Of a DNA stretch of 64,000 nt, positions 17,838 to 26,480 are shown piece after piece (position 1 is the first letter of the stretch; each line of letters begins with the position of its first letter). The stretch is from Agrobacterium arsenijevicii (lineage in GTDB: Bacteria > Pseudomonadota > Alphaproteobacteria > Rhizobiales > Rhizobiaceae). The notes under the pieces are model-generated. The model was not told the DNA's origin and ran no database searches. It was given only the letters and a program-made list of their open reading frames with translations. Where the stretch lies: NCBI GenBank assembly GCA_000949895.1, contig JWIT01000012.1, positions 62,001-126,000 of the forward strand. The letters are read 5' to 3'. Both the position numbers and the translations under genes were made by a program.

Positions 17838-18803
17838 TCAGGCAGCCTTGCAGGCCTGAACCGCACCCGGCAGCTTGCTCCAGTCGGCGTACCAGCTGTT
17901 GAACAGCTTGAACTGCGCTTCGACATAACCGCGCTGGCTGTCGCTCAGCACATCGGTCTCGTTGAAGTGCAGCGTGTATTCCTTGTCGCCCTTCAGCACC
18001 ATCATATGCTTGAAATAGAGAACCAGATCCGGGCCTTCATCGAAGGAGGAGAGGACGGCGAGCGCCTGTTCCAGTTCCAGCGCACGGACGCGGGCATCCG
18101 CATCGCCCTTGGCAGCGGCCTGCGACAGCTTGCAGAGATGGATTACTTCCTTCGGCAGGACATTGCCGATGCCGGTGATGGCGCCGGTTGCGCCGCAATT
18201 GACGAAACCGTGGACAACGGCGGTATCGACGCCGATCATCAAGGTCACTTCATCGTCGCGGCTGGTGATGTTTTCAGCGGCGTAACGCATATCCGCCGGA
18301 CCACCGAATTCTTTGAAGCCCACGAGGTTCTTGTGTTCCGCACGCAGCGCGAAGAAGAGATCGGCGCGGGTGGCGAAACCGTAATAGGGGCTGTTGTAGA
18401 TGACAGCAGGCGTTTCGGGAGCGGCCGCAAGGATGGCCTTGAAATGCGCCTTCTGGGCAGCGATGACCGAGCCGCGCGAAAGAACACGCGGGATGACCAT
18501 CAGGCCCTTTGCGCCAACCTTCTGGGCATGGGCGGCGTGCGCAACGGCAGATGCCGTGTTGACCGCGCCGGTGCCGACGATGACCGGAATGCCGGCTTTC
18601 ACCAGACGTTCCACGCCTTCCATGCGCTGCTCATCGGAAAGAAGCGGCCAGTCGCCCATGGAACCGCAATACACGACGGCAGACATGCCATCGGCGATCA
18701 GCTCTTTGCCCTTGCGGACAAGCGCGTCGAAATCGGGGGTGCGATCATCTTTGCAGGGGGTCATCAAGGCGGGAATCACGCCGGAAAAAATGCTGGCCGT
18801 CAT
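17838..18803 (-). CDS. DapA-family deaminase (probable delta1-pyrroline-4-hydroxy-2-carboxylate deaminase)
   Basis: 321 residues of the dihydrodipicolinate synthase/N-acetylneuraminate lyase superfamily. Schiff-base Lys is in VGFKEFGG and the catalytic Tyr in VIYNSPYYG; the GSMGDWPLL segment replaces the usual GTTGE. In hydroxyproline breakdown, such an enzyme converts pyrroline-4-hydroxy-2-carboxylate into alpha-ketoglutarate semialdehyde and ammonia. The whole sequence closely resembles what I remember of the S. meliloti enzyme HypD. AGGAG precedes the start. A GntR-type regulator gene lies upstream in the same direction, with a palindromic operator between. The alpha-ketoglutarate semialdehyde dehydrogenase needed next is not adjacent. 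Confidence 0.87.
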   Translation of the reverse strand: MTASIFSGVIPALMTPCKDDRTPDFDALVRKGKELIADGMSAVVYCGSMGDWPLLSDEQRMEGVERLVKAGIPVIVGTGAVNTASAVAHAAHAQKVGAKGLMVIPRVLSRGSVIAAQKAHFKAILAAAPETPAVIYNSPYYGFATRADLFFALRAEHKNLVGFKEFGGPADMRYAAENITSRDDEVTLMIGVDTAVVHGFVNCGATGAITGIGNVLPKEVIHLCKLSQAAAKGDADARVRALELEQALAVLSSFDEGPDLVLYFKHMMVLKGDKEYTLHFNETDVLSDSQRGYVEAQFKLFNSWYADWSKLPGAVQACKAA

Positions 18804-18877
18804 TACTAGCTCCTAAGGGACAGTTTTTCGGGAATGGACGCACCTCCGCGCCACCCTTTCAACAAGGATATTACAAT

Positions 18878-18900
18878 CTTGTATTTTATTTGTCGACAAG
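18878..18900. promoter_or_regulatory. Operator-like palindrome upstream of the deaminase gene
   Basis: A 23-base element begins CTTGT, ends ACAAG and contains the perfect palindrome TTGTCGACAA (18890-18899). It lies 75-97 bases upstream of the deaminase start and just past the stop of the GntR gene. The core TTGTCGACA recurs before that regulator's own start, suggesting autoregulation and control of the deaminase. Confidence 0.55.
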
Positions 18901-18911
18901 AAATCGACAAG

Positions 18912-19610
18912 CTACAGATTTATTTCCAGCCGCTCATTGCGCACCAGTAGTTTCTGCACCTGCTGCACGATCTGTTCGGCATGCTCGCGCGCCAGTTTCT
19001 CGGACAGAACGGTGTCGCGCGCGGCAATCGCCGCGATGATCGCATCGTGATCATCGACGAAACGTTTCGGCAGGCGATCATCATAGGACTGGTAATACAG
19101 CCGCAAGATGCGCCGTCCCTCATCCAACAGACGCTTGAACAGACTGGTGAAATAGGGGTTGCGCCCGGCTTCGGCGATGGAAAGGTGCAGGGCGGCATTG
19201 GTGGAAATCATCGCCAGCGCATCCTGCTCTTCCACCGCAATGGCAAATTCCGCATTATGGGCGCGGATGCCGGCCAGATCTTCCGGACGGTGATATTGGG
19301 CAGCAAGCTGGGTCGTCACCCGGTACATCAGCACCAGCGCATCGAAATAGGTATGCATATTGAGGAAATCGATGTTCGACACCATGGTCGAACGGTTCGG
19401 CAGCGTATCGATCAGCCCCTCGCCCGAAAGCCGCACCAAAGCCTCGCGAATGGGCGTGCGTGACATCTTGAACCGTTCGGCAAGCTGCACCTCATCGATT
19501 GGGCTGCCGGGCGGCAGGACCAGATCGAGAATCTCATCGCGCAGCAGATCATAGACCATCTTCACGCCGGAGCCGCGCTTGCGCTCGGCAGAAGCAATTA
19601 TATCCGTCAT
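18912..19610 (-). CDS. GntR-family regulator with FCD domain (hydroxyproline regulator candidate)
   Basis: 232 residues. N-terminal winged helix-turn-helix (about 20-85; MSRTPIREALVRLSGEGLID) and a C-terminal all-helical FCD ligand domain with metal-site-like His and Asp residues. I chose the ATG at 19610 (GAGGGA nine bases upstream); an ATG 54 bases earlier lacks a proper site. A TTGTCGACA element at 19624-19632 sits over its promoter. It probably responds to a hydroxyproline-derived ligand and controls the deaminase, reductase and importer genes. S. meliloti has a GntR-type HypR in the same role. Confidence 0.87.
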   Translation of the reverse strand: MTDIIASAERKRGSGVKMVYDLLRDEILDLVLPPGSPIDEVQLAERFKMSRTPIREALVRLSGEGLIDTLPNRSTMVSNIDFLNMHTYFDALVLMYRVTTQLAAQYHRPEDLAGIRAHNAEFAIAVEEQDALAMISTNAALHLSIAEAGRNPYFTSLFKRLLDEGRRILRLYYQSYDDRLPKRFVDDHDAIIAAIAARDTVLSEKLAREHAEQIVQQVQKLLVRNERLEINL

Positions 19611-19623
19611 CACCAAATCCCTC

Positions 19624-19632
19624 TTGTCGACA
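19624..19632. promoter_or_regulatory. TTGTCGACA operator candidate before the GntR gene
   Basis: The same TTGTCGACA core as at 18890-18898, placed 13 bases before the regulator start, where binding would block its own transcription or translation. Confidence 0.45.
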
Positions 19633-19720
19633 TAAAGAGTACTATTATATTTTTTCCATATCAACGCCGCGCGGCAGCACTGCCTTCCCGAATGGCGGAA
19701 TAATTGTTCAAAAACAACAA

Positions 19721-19753
19721 AAAGCCGTCGCGAAAATTACCCGCGACGGCTTT
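19721..19753 (-). terminator. Rho-independent terminator downstream of the ftsZ paralogue
   Basis: Twelve-base perfect stem (AAAGCCGTCGCG with CGCGACGGCTTT), nine-base loop. On the minus strand it ends in TTTTTGTTGTTTTTG. It is about 250 bases past the ftsZ-like stop, beyond the repeat element at 19844, so the ftsZ-like transcript probably runs through that repeat. Confidence 0.75.
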
Positions 19754-19843
19754 ATTCATTCAGTTTGTGGCGCGGGCGCTTTATCAGCCAGCTACATTGC
19801 TCAGGACGGACAGTCTACAAATGGAGCGAGGAGCACCCGCCTT

Positions 19844-19969
19844 GCTTCTTCTCCCCGTCGGGGAGAAGGTCGCGGCAGCGGGATGAGGGGGCGCCCTAGC
19901 TGGATTTCGGAGAGCTTGCCCCCTCATCCGACCCTTCGGGCCACCTTCTCCCCGGCGGGGAGAAGAAAC
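19844..19969. repeat. Dispersed rhizobial palindromic element (RIME-like), copy 2
   Basis: A 126-base element with the same outer inverted ends, the same internal GATGAGGGGGC / GCCCCCTCATC pair and the same ACCCTTCGGGCCA segment as 8954-9080. The two copies differ mostly in the central 20 bases. It lies just downstream of the ftsZ paralogue. Confidence 0.85.
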
Positions 19970-19999
19970 GAGCCGCGAGGCCGCCCCTCAAACAAGACC

Positions 20000-20962
20000 T
20001 CAGTTGCGCAGGCCGGTGGCCACGACGGAGATCTTGAAGGCGCCGTCGAGCGTCGGATCGAAGGAAGCGCCCATCACCACGTCGGTCTCTTCGCTCACGG
20101 CCTCGCGCACCAGCGTCATCGCCTCGTCGATCTCGTACAGCGTCAGATCGTTGCCGCCGGAGATCGCCACCAGCGCGCCGCGGGCTTCCTTCAGCGAAGG
20201 TTCGCCGAGCAGCGGATTGGCAATTGCCGCCGCTGCCGCTTCCGAGGCGCGTTTTGGACCCTTGGCCTGTGCCGTGCCCATGAGCGCGCGTCCGCCATTC
20301 TTCATGACGTAACGCACATCGGCGAAATCGAGATTGACCAGGCCTTCGCGCAGGATGAGATCGGTGATGCAGCGCACGCCGAGCGACAGGACCTTGTCGG
20401 CCGTCTTCAACGCGTTCTCGAAGGTGGTGCCCGCGTCCGCAATACGCAGCAGGTTCTGGTTGGGAATGACGATGACGGTATCGGCGGTGTTGAGCAGGTT
20501 GGCGAAACCGTATTCGGCAGCGCGCATGCGGCGCGCGCCTTCAAAGCTGAACGGCAGGGTGACGACGCCGACGGTCAGAATGTTCTTCGCCCGGCAGGCT
20601 TCCGCGATGACGGGTGCAGCACCGGTGCCGGTGCCGCCGCCCATGCCGGCGGTGATGAAGCACATGTCGTAACCGTTCAGGTGATCCATGATCTCATCGA
20701 GCGAGTCGATCGCCGCCTGCCGGCCGACTTCCGGGTCCGCCCCCGCGCCCAGACCGCCGGTCAGCTCGGAGCTGAGCTGCACGAGCCTCGGGGCGTTGGT
20801 CTTCTTCAGCGCCTGTGCATCGGTATTGGCTGCGATGAAATCGACGCCGCTGATGCCCTCGGCGATCATGTTGTTGATCGCGTTTCCGCCACCGCCACCA
20901 ACGCCGATGACAGCGATATTGGGCGTGTTGCGGGCGATGGGAGCGCGCGGAGACTGGGTCAT
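20000..20962 (-). CDS. FtsZ paralogue lacking the C-terminal linker and tail
   Basis: 320 residues: a complete tubulin-like GTPase core that stops where FtsZ would continue with its linker and conserved C-terminal peptide. Seen: the GGGGGNAINNM loop, the GTP signature GGGTGTGAAP, the N-Q-N-L-L region and the T7 loop NLDFADVRYVM needed for GTP hydrolysis across subunits. Without the tail it cannot bind FtsA or ZipA-like partners, so it probably co-polymerises with the main FtsZ or is dispensable. Agrobacterium and Sinorhizobium are known to carry such short paralogues (FtsZ1/FtsZ2) outside the dcw cluster. It stands alone. Confidence 0.9.
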   Translation of the reverse strand: MTQSPRAPIARNTPNIAVIGVGGGGGNAINNMIAEGISGVDFIAANTDAQALKKTNAPRLVQLSSELTGGLGAGADPEVGRQAAIDSLDEIMDHLNGYDMCFITAGMGGGTGTGAAPVIAEACRAKNILTVGVVTLPFSFEGARRMRAAEYGFANLLNTADTVIVIPNQNLLRIADAGTTFENALKTADKVLSLGVRCITDLILREGLVNLDFADVRYVMKNGGRALMGTAQAKGPKRASEAAAAAIANPLLGEPSLKEARGALVAISGGNDLTLYEIDEAMTLVREAVSEETDVVMGASFDPTLDGAFKISVVATGLRN

Positions 20963-21339
20963 CGTTTTATTCTCTTTCTAAACTCATAGGGTCTCGCGCC
21001 GTTTTTGACCGCGGCACACGAATGATCGGCGACGTTCCGGCACTTCCTTCCTGGCGCGTGAAGGAGGCTGTAACGCTTTGAATTTGCATGCAAGCCGTTC
21101 AGCCAAATGCGACAAAAGGCCTGTGCTCCAGGGGCGAAAGATGCGCTGCGGCGACTGTCTCCGACCCCTTCCCCGGATGAAAACCAAACCGAATCAACTG
21201 CTTCGCTACCCAGAGGTGATAGCCGAAAAGCCGAACCGTTTACACTGCATTCACCATGTTTATCTCACTTTGGAACGAGTTGCGCCCACAAGTGTTTGCT
21301 TGCCGACAGCGCTAATGCGCATGGAATGGAGGCAGGCAT
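20963..21339. other. Intergenic region between divergent ftsZ-like and receiver genes
   Basis: About 380 bases without a recognisable gene, RNA or strong palindrome. It must contain the promoters of the FtsZ paralogue (leftwards) and the receiver protein (rightwards). I found no clear sigma consensus. Confidence 0.4.
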
Positions 21340-21783
21340 ATGTCCGCAAACGTCTTGCAAAACGAACAGGGTTTCCGCACGGAGCAGCCGCGCGTGTTGA
21401 TCGTGGAAGACGAATTCCTCATCGCCATGGATATCGAGGATTCCATTCTGCAGGCGGATGAGGAAGCCGACGTCATCGGCATCGCCAACCGGCTGGATGA
21501 GGCCGTGGCGCTCGGCAGCCGTGCCGACATCGCCTTCGTTGACGTCAACCTTGCCGACGGCCAGACCGGCCCGGAAATCGGGCGGCGGCTTTCGCAGGAT
21601 CATGGCGTTGTGGTGATCTTCATGACGGCAAACCCGGAAGCAGTCCTCAATCTCGGCATCGGCGCCGGCGTCATCGCCAAGCCCGTGCCGCAGGATGCCG
21701 TGGAACAATGCCTCACCTACGCGCTTGCAAAGCTTGCGGGCACACGCGCCATCATCCCCATCGGCATGATGGCCTTCGACTGA
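21340..21783 (+). CDS. Single-domain response regulator
   Basis: 147 residues, nearly all receiver domain: acidic pocket E23-D24, phosphoacceptor D68 (AFVDVN), T96 (FMTANP) and K114 (IAKPV). There is no output domain, so it is likely a phosphate shuttle or acts by protein-protein contact. The 19-residue N-terminal extension is variable in this group. AGGCAT precedes the ATG. No kinase gene is adjacent; in alphaproteobacteria such receivers are often targets of HWE or HisKA_2 kinases. A bidirectional terminator follows at 21843-21880. Confidence 0.87.
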   Translation: MSANVLQNEQGFRTEQPRVLIVEDEFLIAMDIEDSILQADEEADVIGIANRLDEAVALGSRADIAFVDVNLADGQTGPEIGRRLSQDHGVVVIFMTANPEAVLNLGIGAGVIAKPVPQDAVEQCLTYALAKLAGTRAIIPIGMMAFD

Positions 21784-21842
21784 GAAACTTTCCTGAATGA
21801 CAAAAGCGCAAGACCTGAAAACAGGACCGGGCGCAGAAAACA

Positions 21843-22000
21843 AAAAAGCCTGCCGCGGGAGGAGGTGCGGCAGGCTTTTTGAAAGAATGAACAGCGATAT
21901 GGGAGGAGGAAAACCGCTGTCCCCGGGGCAATCCTTGGGAGGAGGAGTAGGATCGCCCGCATTACCGAAAGGACGTGGGAGGAGGTACATCCGTTTCGGT
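21843..22000 (-). ncRNA. Candidate trans-acting sRNA with four anti-Shine-Dalgarno loops (ar14-like)
   Basis: Read on the minus strand, the stretch folds into four consecutive hairpins, and the loop of each contains CCTCCTCCC. Stem 1 pairs 21965-21976 with 21987-21999 (one bulge), stem 2 pairs 21926-21935 with 21949-21958, and stem 3 pairs 21891-21896 with 21915-21920. Stem 4 pairs 21843-21856 with 21867-21880 and is a 14-base terminator followed by a T-tract. The loops are complementary to GGGAGGAGG ribosome binding sites. Alphaproteobacterial ar14 RNAs (for example NfeR1 of Sinorhizobium) have the same loop motif, usually in three hairpins. The 5' end is inferred from a promoter at 22007-22035. 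No protein frame fits. Confidence 0.8.
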
Positions 22001-22006
22001 GATTTG

Positions 22007-22035
22007 AAGATACCATTTTCCTGCGCATTTCACAG
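22007..22035 (-). promoter_or_regulatory. Candidate promoter of the anti-SD sRNA
   Basis: On the minus strand CTGTGA (22035-22030), a 17-base spacer and TATCTT (22012-22007) precede the first hairpin by about seven bases. The -35 is weak; placement relative to the hairpin is what makes it credible. Confidence 0.45.
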
Positions 22036-22173
22036 GCACAAGCTTGCAGCCCAGACATGCGCTAAACGCATGGCGAATTTCCCGACCCGAAACACCGATA
22101 CGAGAAGTGCACTCTTGGCATGCCGGAGTGCTCCCAGGGGAGGCGTTGGGCATCAACGGTTCGCCAAAAACAA

Positions 22174-22196
22174 AAACGCCCGCGAAGCGGGCGTTT
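22174..22196 (-). terminator. Rho-independent terminator of the DUF1127 gene
   Basis: Ten-base perfect stem AAACGCCCGC / GCGGGCGTTT with a GAA loop; on the minus strand TTTTTGTTTTTGG follows. It lies 30 bases after the DUF1127 stop codon. Confidence 0.85.
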
Positions 22197-22225
22197 GGGC
22201 ATTCAAAAGTGGCAATATCGTCTGA

Positions 22226-22372
22226 TTACTTGCCGACAGCGGCGCGGGCGACGCTGGTGATCTGGCTGCGGTCGATACCGAGATCATGCAGTTCGCGGCT
22301 GCTCATGCGGCCCAGTTCGTTGACGGTCTGACGATACTTGCGCCAGTTATTAAAGCTGCGTGCTACGTTCAT
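22226..22372 (-). CDS. Small DUF1127 protein (48 residues)
   Basis: A short gene: ATG at 22372, AAGGG eight bases upstream, TAA at 22226-22228. The product begins MNVARSFNNWRKYRQTVNEL and contains the family hallmark SSRELHDLGIDRSQI, with a basic N-terminal helix. DUF1127 proteins are arginine-rich, act in the cytoplasm, and in Agrobacterium and Rhodobacter have been tied to RNA turnover, phosphate and stress responses. It has its own terminator and lies about 200 bases upstream of the anti-SD sRNA on the same strand. Confidence 0.88.
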   Translation of the reverse strand: MNVARSFNNWRKYRQTVNELGRMSSRELHDLGIDRSQITSVARAAVGK

Positions 22373-22587
22373 GACATAACCCTTTCAAGGTGTTGGCGAC
22401 GTCAGTAACGTTTTCGTTCCGGCGTCCTTTTGATGTCCGCTATATGCGCCTTGTCGTGACCAATGAACAGGCAGAATAAGGCAAGTCACCCATGCGCTGG
22501 ATGCACGGGTGGTCATCTGAGGTTCGCAAGAAAACGGAAGCATGGCGTAAAATCAGTCAGATCGGGGCCTTCACTCGCCCCGCATCC

Positions 22588-23190
22588 CTAGAACTTGTAG
22601 CGGACGCCGAACACATTGGCATTCGTGGCGCCCTTCATGTTGCCCAGCGTCTTGCCGCCGCCGGAGCGATGGTGAAGCCGCCAGAAGAATTCCGTCGAGG
22701 AATCTTCGCTGAAGGAAACGTTGATTTCCGGGCCGAGATAGAACAGGACATTGGCATTGCCGTCGTCCTTGATTTCCTCTTGCCGCTCGCGCCCCGGCTG
22801 CGCATCCGTCACGAGGCTGAGGCCCGCCGTGAAACTTGGCGAAACGAACAGCCGCTCGCCCAGCCTGATCTTGTCATAACGCATGACCGGCCCCGCCCAG
22901 GCCTCACCGGTGAAGCTTTTGCCGAACCTGACGGCCACCCCGATTTCGCCGCCCAGCTTCACGTTGCCGATGCGATAGGGATAAAATTGATAACCGCCAC
23001 CCAGAATGGCGTTCTTTTCATAATCCACCGGAATGAGCGCCGCACTTTTCAGCATGTCTTCCGTGGTGAGAGCGCCGCCGAAACCGAATATGGCCTCATT
23101 CGTCTCCGAGCCCATGTCCTCCGAAGAAAGAGACGGCGTCGCGACCAGCGCGATCATGGCTGCCAACGACAGACGTGGTGCGATATTCAT
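22588..23190 (-). CDS. Small outer-membrane beta-barrel protein (possible PagL-like lipid A deacylase)
   Basis: 200 residues. The ATG at 23190 (AGGAG upstream) opens a signal peptide with cleavage near SLS-SED. The rest alternates like a beta barrel and ends in the outer-membrane signature FGVRYKF. Near the end, FFWRLHHRSGGG recalls the catalytic His-x-Ser of PagL (acyloxyacyl hydrolase family), which removes a lipid A acyl chain. The third catalytic residue (Glu) is not evident at the expected distance, so enzyme activity is doubtful. It is monocistronic. Confidence 0.6.
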   Translation of the reverse strand: MNIAPRLSLAAMIALVATPSLSSEDMGSETNEAIFGFGGALTTEDMLKSAALIPVDYEKNAILGGGYQFYPYRIGNVKLGGEIGVAVRFGKSFTGEAWAGPVMRYDKIRLGERLFVSPSFTAGLSLVTDAQPGRERQEEIKDDGNANVLFYLGPEINVSFSEDSSTEFFWRLHHRSGGGKTLGNMKGATNANVFGVRYKF

Positions 23191-23350
23191 TTTCCATACT
23201 CCTGAACATAGCCGCGTACTTCCGCCCTCATAAGGGTATTCATGTAAGGCGAACATACCGTTACCGAACACAATTAATTCAACGCATTCGGAAATGGACG
23301 AAGAAACGGACCTCCGCTACGGGCACGGGGGGTATACGCGACACCAAAAA

Positions 23351-23377
23351 AAGGCCGTGGATGAAACCCACGGCCTT
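23351..23377 (-). terminator. Terminator of the alpha-galactoside operon
   Basis: Ten-base perfect stem AAGGCCGTGG / CCACGGCCTT; on the minus strand seven consecutive T residues close it. It lies 32 bases after the last gene of the operon. Confidence 0.85.
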
Positions 23378-23408
23378 CTGTCTGTCAGTGGTCTAGCAGG
23401 CCTCGAAC

Positions 23409-24782
23409 TTAAACCGCCCGCGCCCGCTTCACCTCCACCTGCGTCCATTCCGGCAGCCAATCGCGATGCGCAACAAGCAGATCGTCCACCATCGACCAGA
23501 TCTGGTCGAGATCGAGTTCGGCTGCCGTATGCGGGTCCATCATCGCGGCGTGGAAGATGTGCTCGCGGTTTTCGGTCATCAGCGCCCGCACCGTCAGTTC
23601 CTGCACATTGATGTTGGTGCGCATCAGTGCCGTCAGCTGCGGCGGCAACGCGCCGATGAAGGTCGGCTGCACACCGTTATGGTCGACAAGGCAGGGCACT
23701 TCGGCCGCGCAATCTGATGGCAGCGAGGTAATGCAGCCATTATTGCGCTGGTTGCCGTAGATGACAGAGGGTTCGCCGGTCCAGACCGAGTTGATGATCG
23801 AGGAGGCATATTCCTTTGACTGTTTGACCTCGATCTTTTCGGCTGAGCGATAGGCCGCCGCCTGCCCCTTCCAGCGCTCGATCTGCTCGATGCAGCGCTT
23901 GGGATATTCATCAAGCGGGATGCCGAATTTCTCGATCAGGTCCTCGCGGCCTTCCTTGATGAAATAGGGCGTGTATTCGGCGAAATGCTCGGAGCTTTCG
24001 GTGACGAAATAACCGAGCCGCGTCAGCATCTCGTAACGCACCTTGTTGGGGCAACGCGGGTTCCAACCGGGTTTTGGCGCACGGCCTTCGCGATAGCCGC
24101 GCACAAGATCGGGATAGAGGTTCTTGTAGCTGCCGTCCGCCTGACGGTGTTCGAACTCCAGGAAAAACGCCATGTGGTTGATGCCTGCCGAACGATAGCG
24201 GATTTCCTCATAGGGAATATCGAGGTCATGGGCGAGTTCCATGGCCGTGCCCTGCACCGAATGGCAAAGGCCGACCTGCCGGATCGTCGGGTATTTTTCC
24301 GCAATCGCCCAGGTGTTGATCGCCATCGGGTTGACATATTGCAGCATGATCGCGTTGGGGCAGACGGCGAGTATGTCCTCGCAAATCTTCCACAGATGCG
24401 GCACGGTGCGCAGGCCCCGCATGATGCCGCCGACGCCAAGCGTATCGGCAATGGTCTGGCGCAGGCCATATTTGCGCGGCACCTCGAAATCGGTGACCGT
24501 GCACGGCTCGTATCCGCCGATCTGGAAGGCAACGACGACGAAATCGGCACCGGCAAGCGCCTTTTTCTGGTCGGTATAGGTCTCGGCTTTCGCCTTTGCA
24601 TCCAACGTCGAAATCAGCTTGTTGACGACGATGGCGCTTTCTTCCAGCCTTTCCCGGTTGATGTCCATCAGCGCGATGGTGGCGCCGGAAAGAGCCGGAC
24701 GTTGCAGCACGTCGCCGATGATGTTCTTCATGAACACCGTGGAACCTGCGCCGATAAATGTGATCTTGGGATCTCTTGCCAT
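23409..24782 (-). CDS. melA: Alpha-galactosidase, glycoside hydrolase family 4
   Basis: 457 residues of the NAD- and Mn-dependent GH4 family. N-terminal Rossmann motif GAGSTVF, then YVNPMAINTWA, the metal-ligand Cys in GLCHSVQG and the metal-ligand His in SAGINHMAFF. It hydrolyses melibiose- or raffinose-type alpha-galactosides in the cytoplasm by an oxidation-elimination route. I choose the ATG at 24782 because GGAGG lies six bases before it; an ATG 15 bases earlier has none. Last gene of an operon with an Opp-like importer like the S. meliloti agp system. Confidence 0.87.
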   Translation of the reverse strand: MARDPKITFIGAGSTVFMKNIIGDVLQRPALSGATIALMDINRERLEESAIVVNKLISTLDAKAKAETYTDQKKALAGADFVVVAFQIGGYEPCTVTDFEVPRKYGLRQTIADTLGVGGIMRGLRTVPHLWKICEDILAVCPNAIMLQYVNPMAINTWAIAEKYPTIRQVGLCHSVQGTAMELAHDLDIPYEEIRYRSAGINHMAFFLEFEHRQADGSYKNLYPDLVRGYREGRAPKPGWNPRCPNKVRYEMLTRLGYFVTESSEHFAEYTPYFIKEGREDLIEKFGIPLDEYPKRCIEQIERWKGQAAAYRSAEKIEVKQSKEYASSIINSVWTGEPSVIYGNQRNNGCITSLPSDCAAEVPCLVDHNGVQPTFIGALPPQLTALMRTNINVQELTVRALMTENREHIFHAAMMDPHTAAELDLDQIWSMVDDLLVAHRDWLPEWTQVEVKRARAV

Positions 24783-24803
24783 ATTTGCCTCCGGCATCTT
24801 GAA

Positions 24804-26468
<1,665 letters not shown>

Positions 26469-26480
26469 GTTACGCTCCTC

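Noticed and set aside
19499-20989. 496-codon plus-strand frame across the GntR gene, repeat element and ftsZ paralogue
   Set aside because: It crosses three unrelated elements on the other strand, including a palindromic repeat and a terminator; it is a GC-rich artefact.
21843-22000. GGGAGGAGG repeats read as tandem ribosome sites or a CRISPR-like array on the plus strand
   Set aside because: Spacing is irregular, no frames follow the sites, and the repeats are exactly the loops of minus-strand hairpins.
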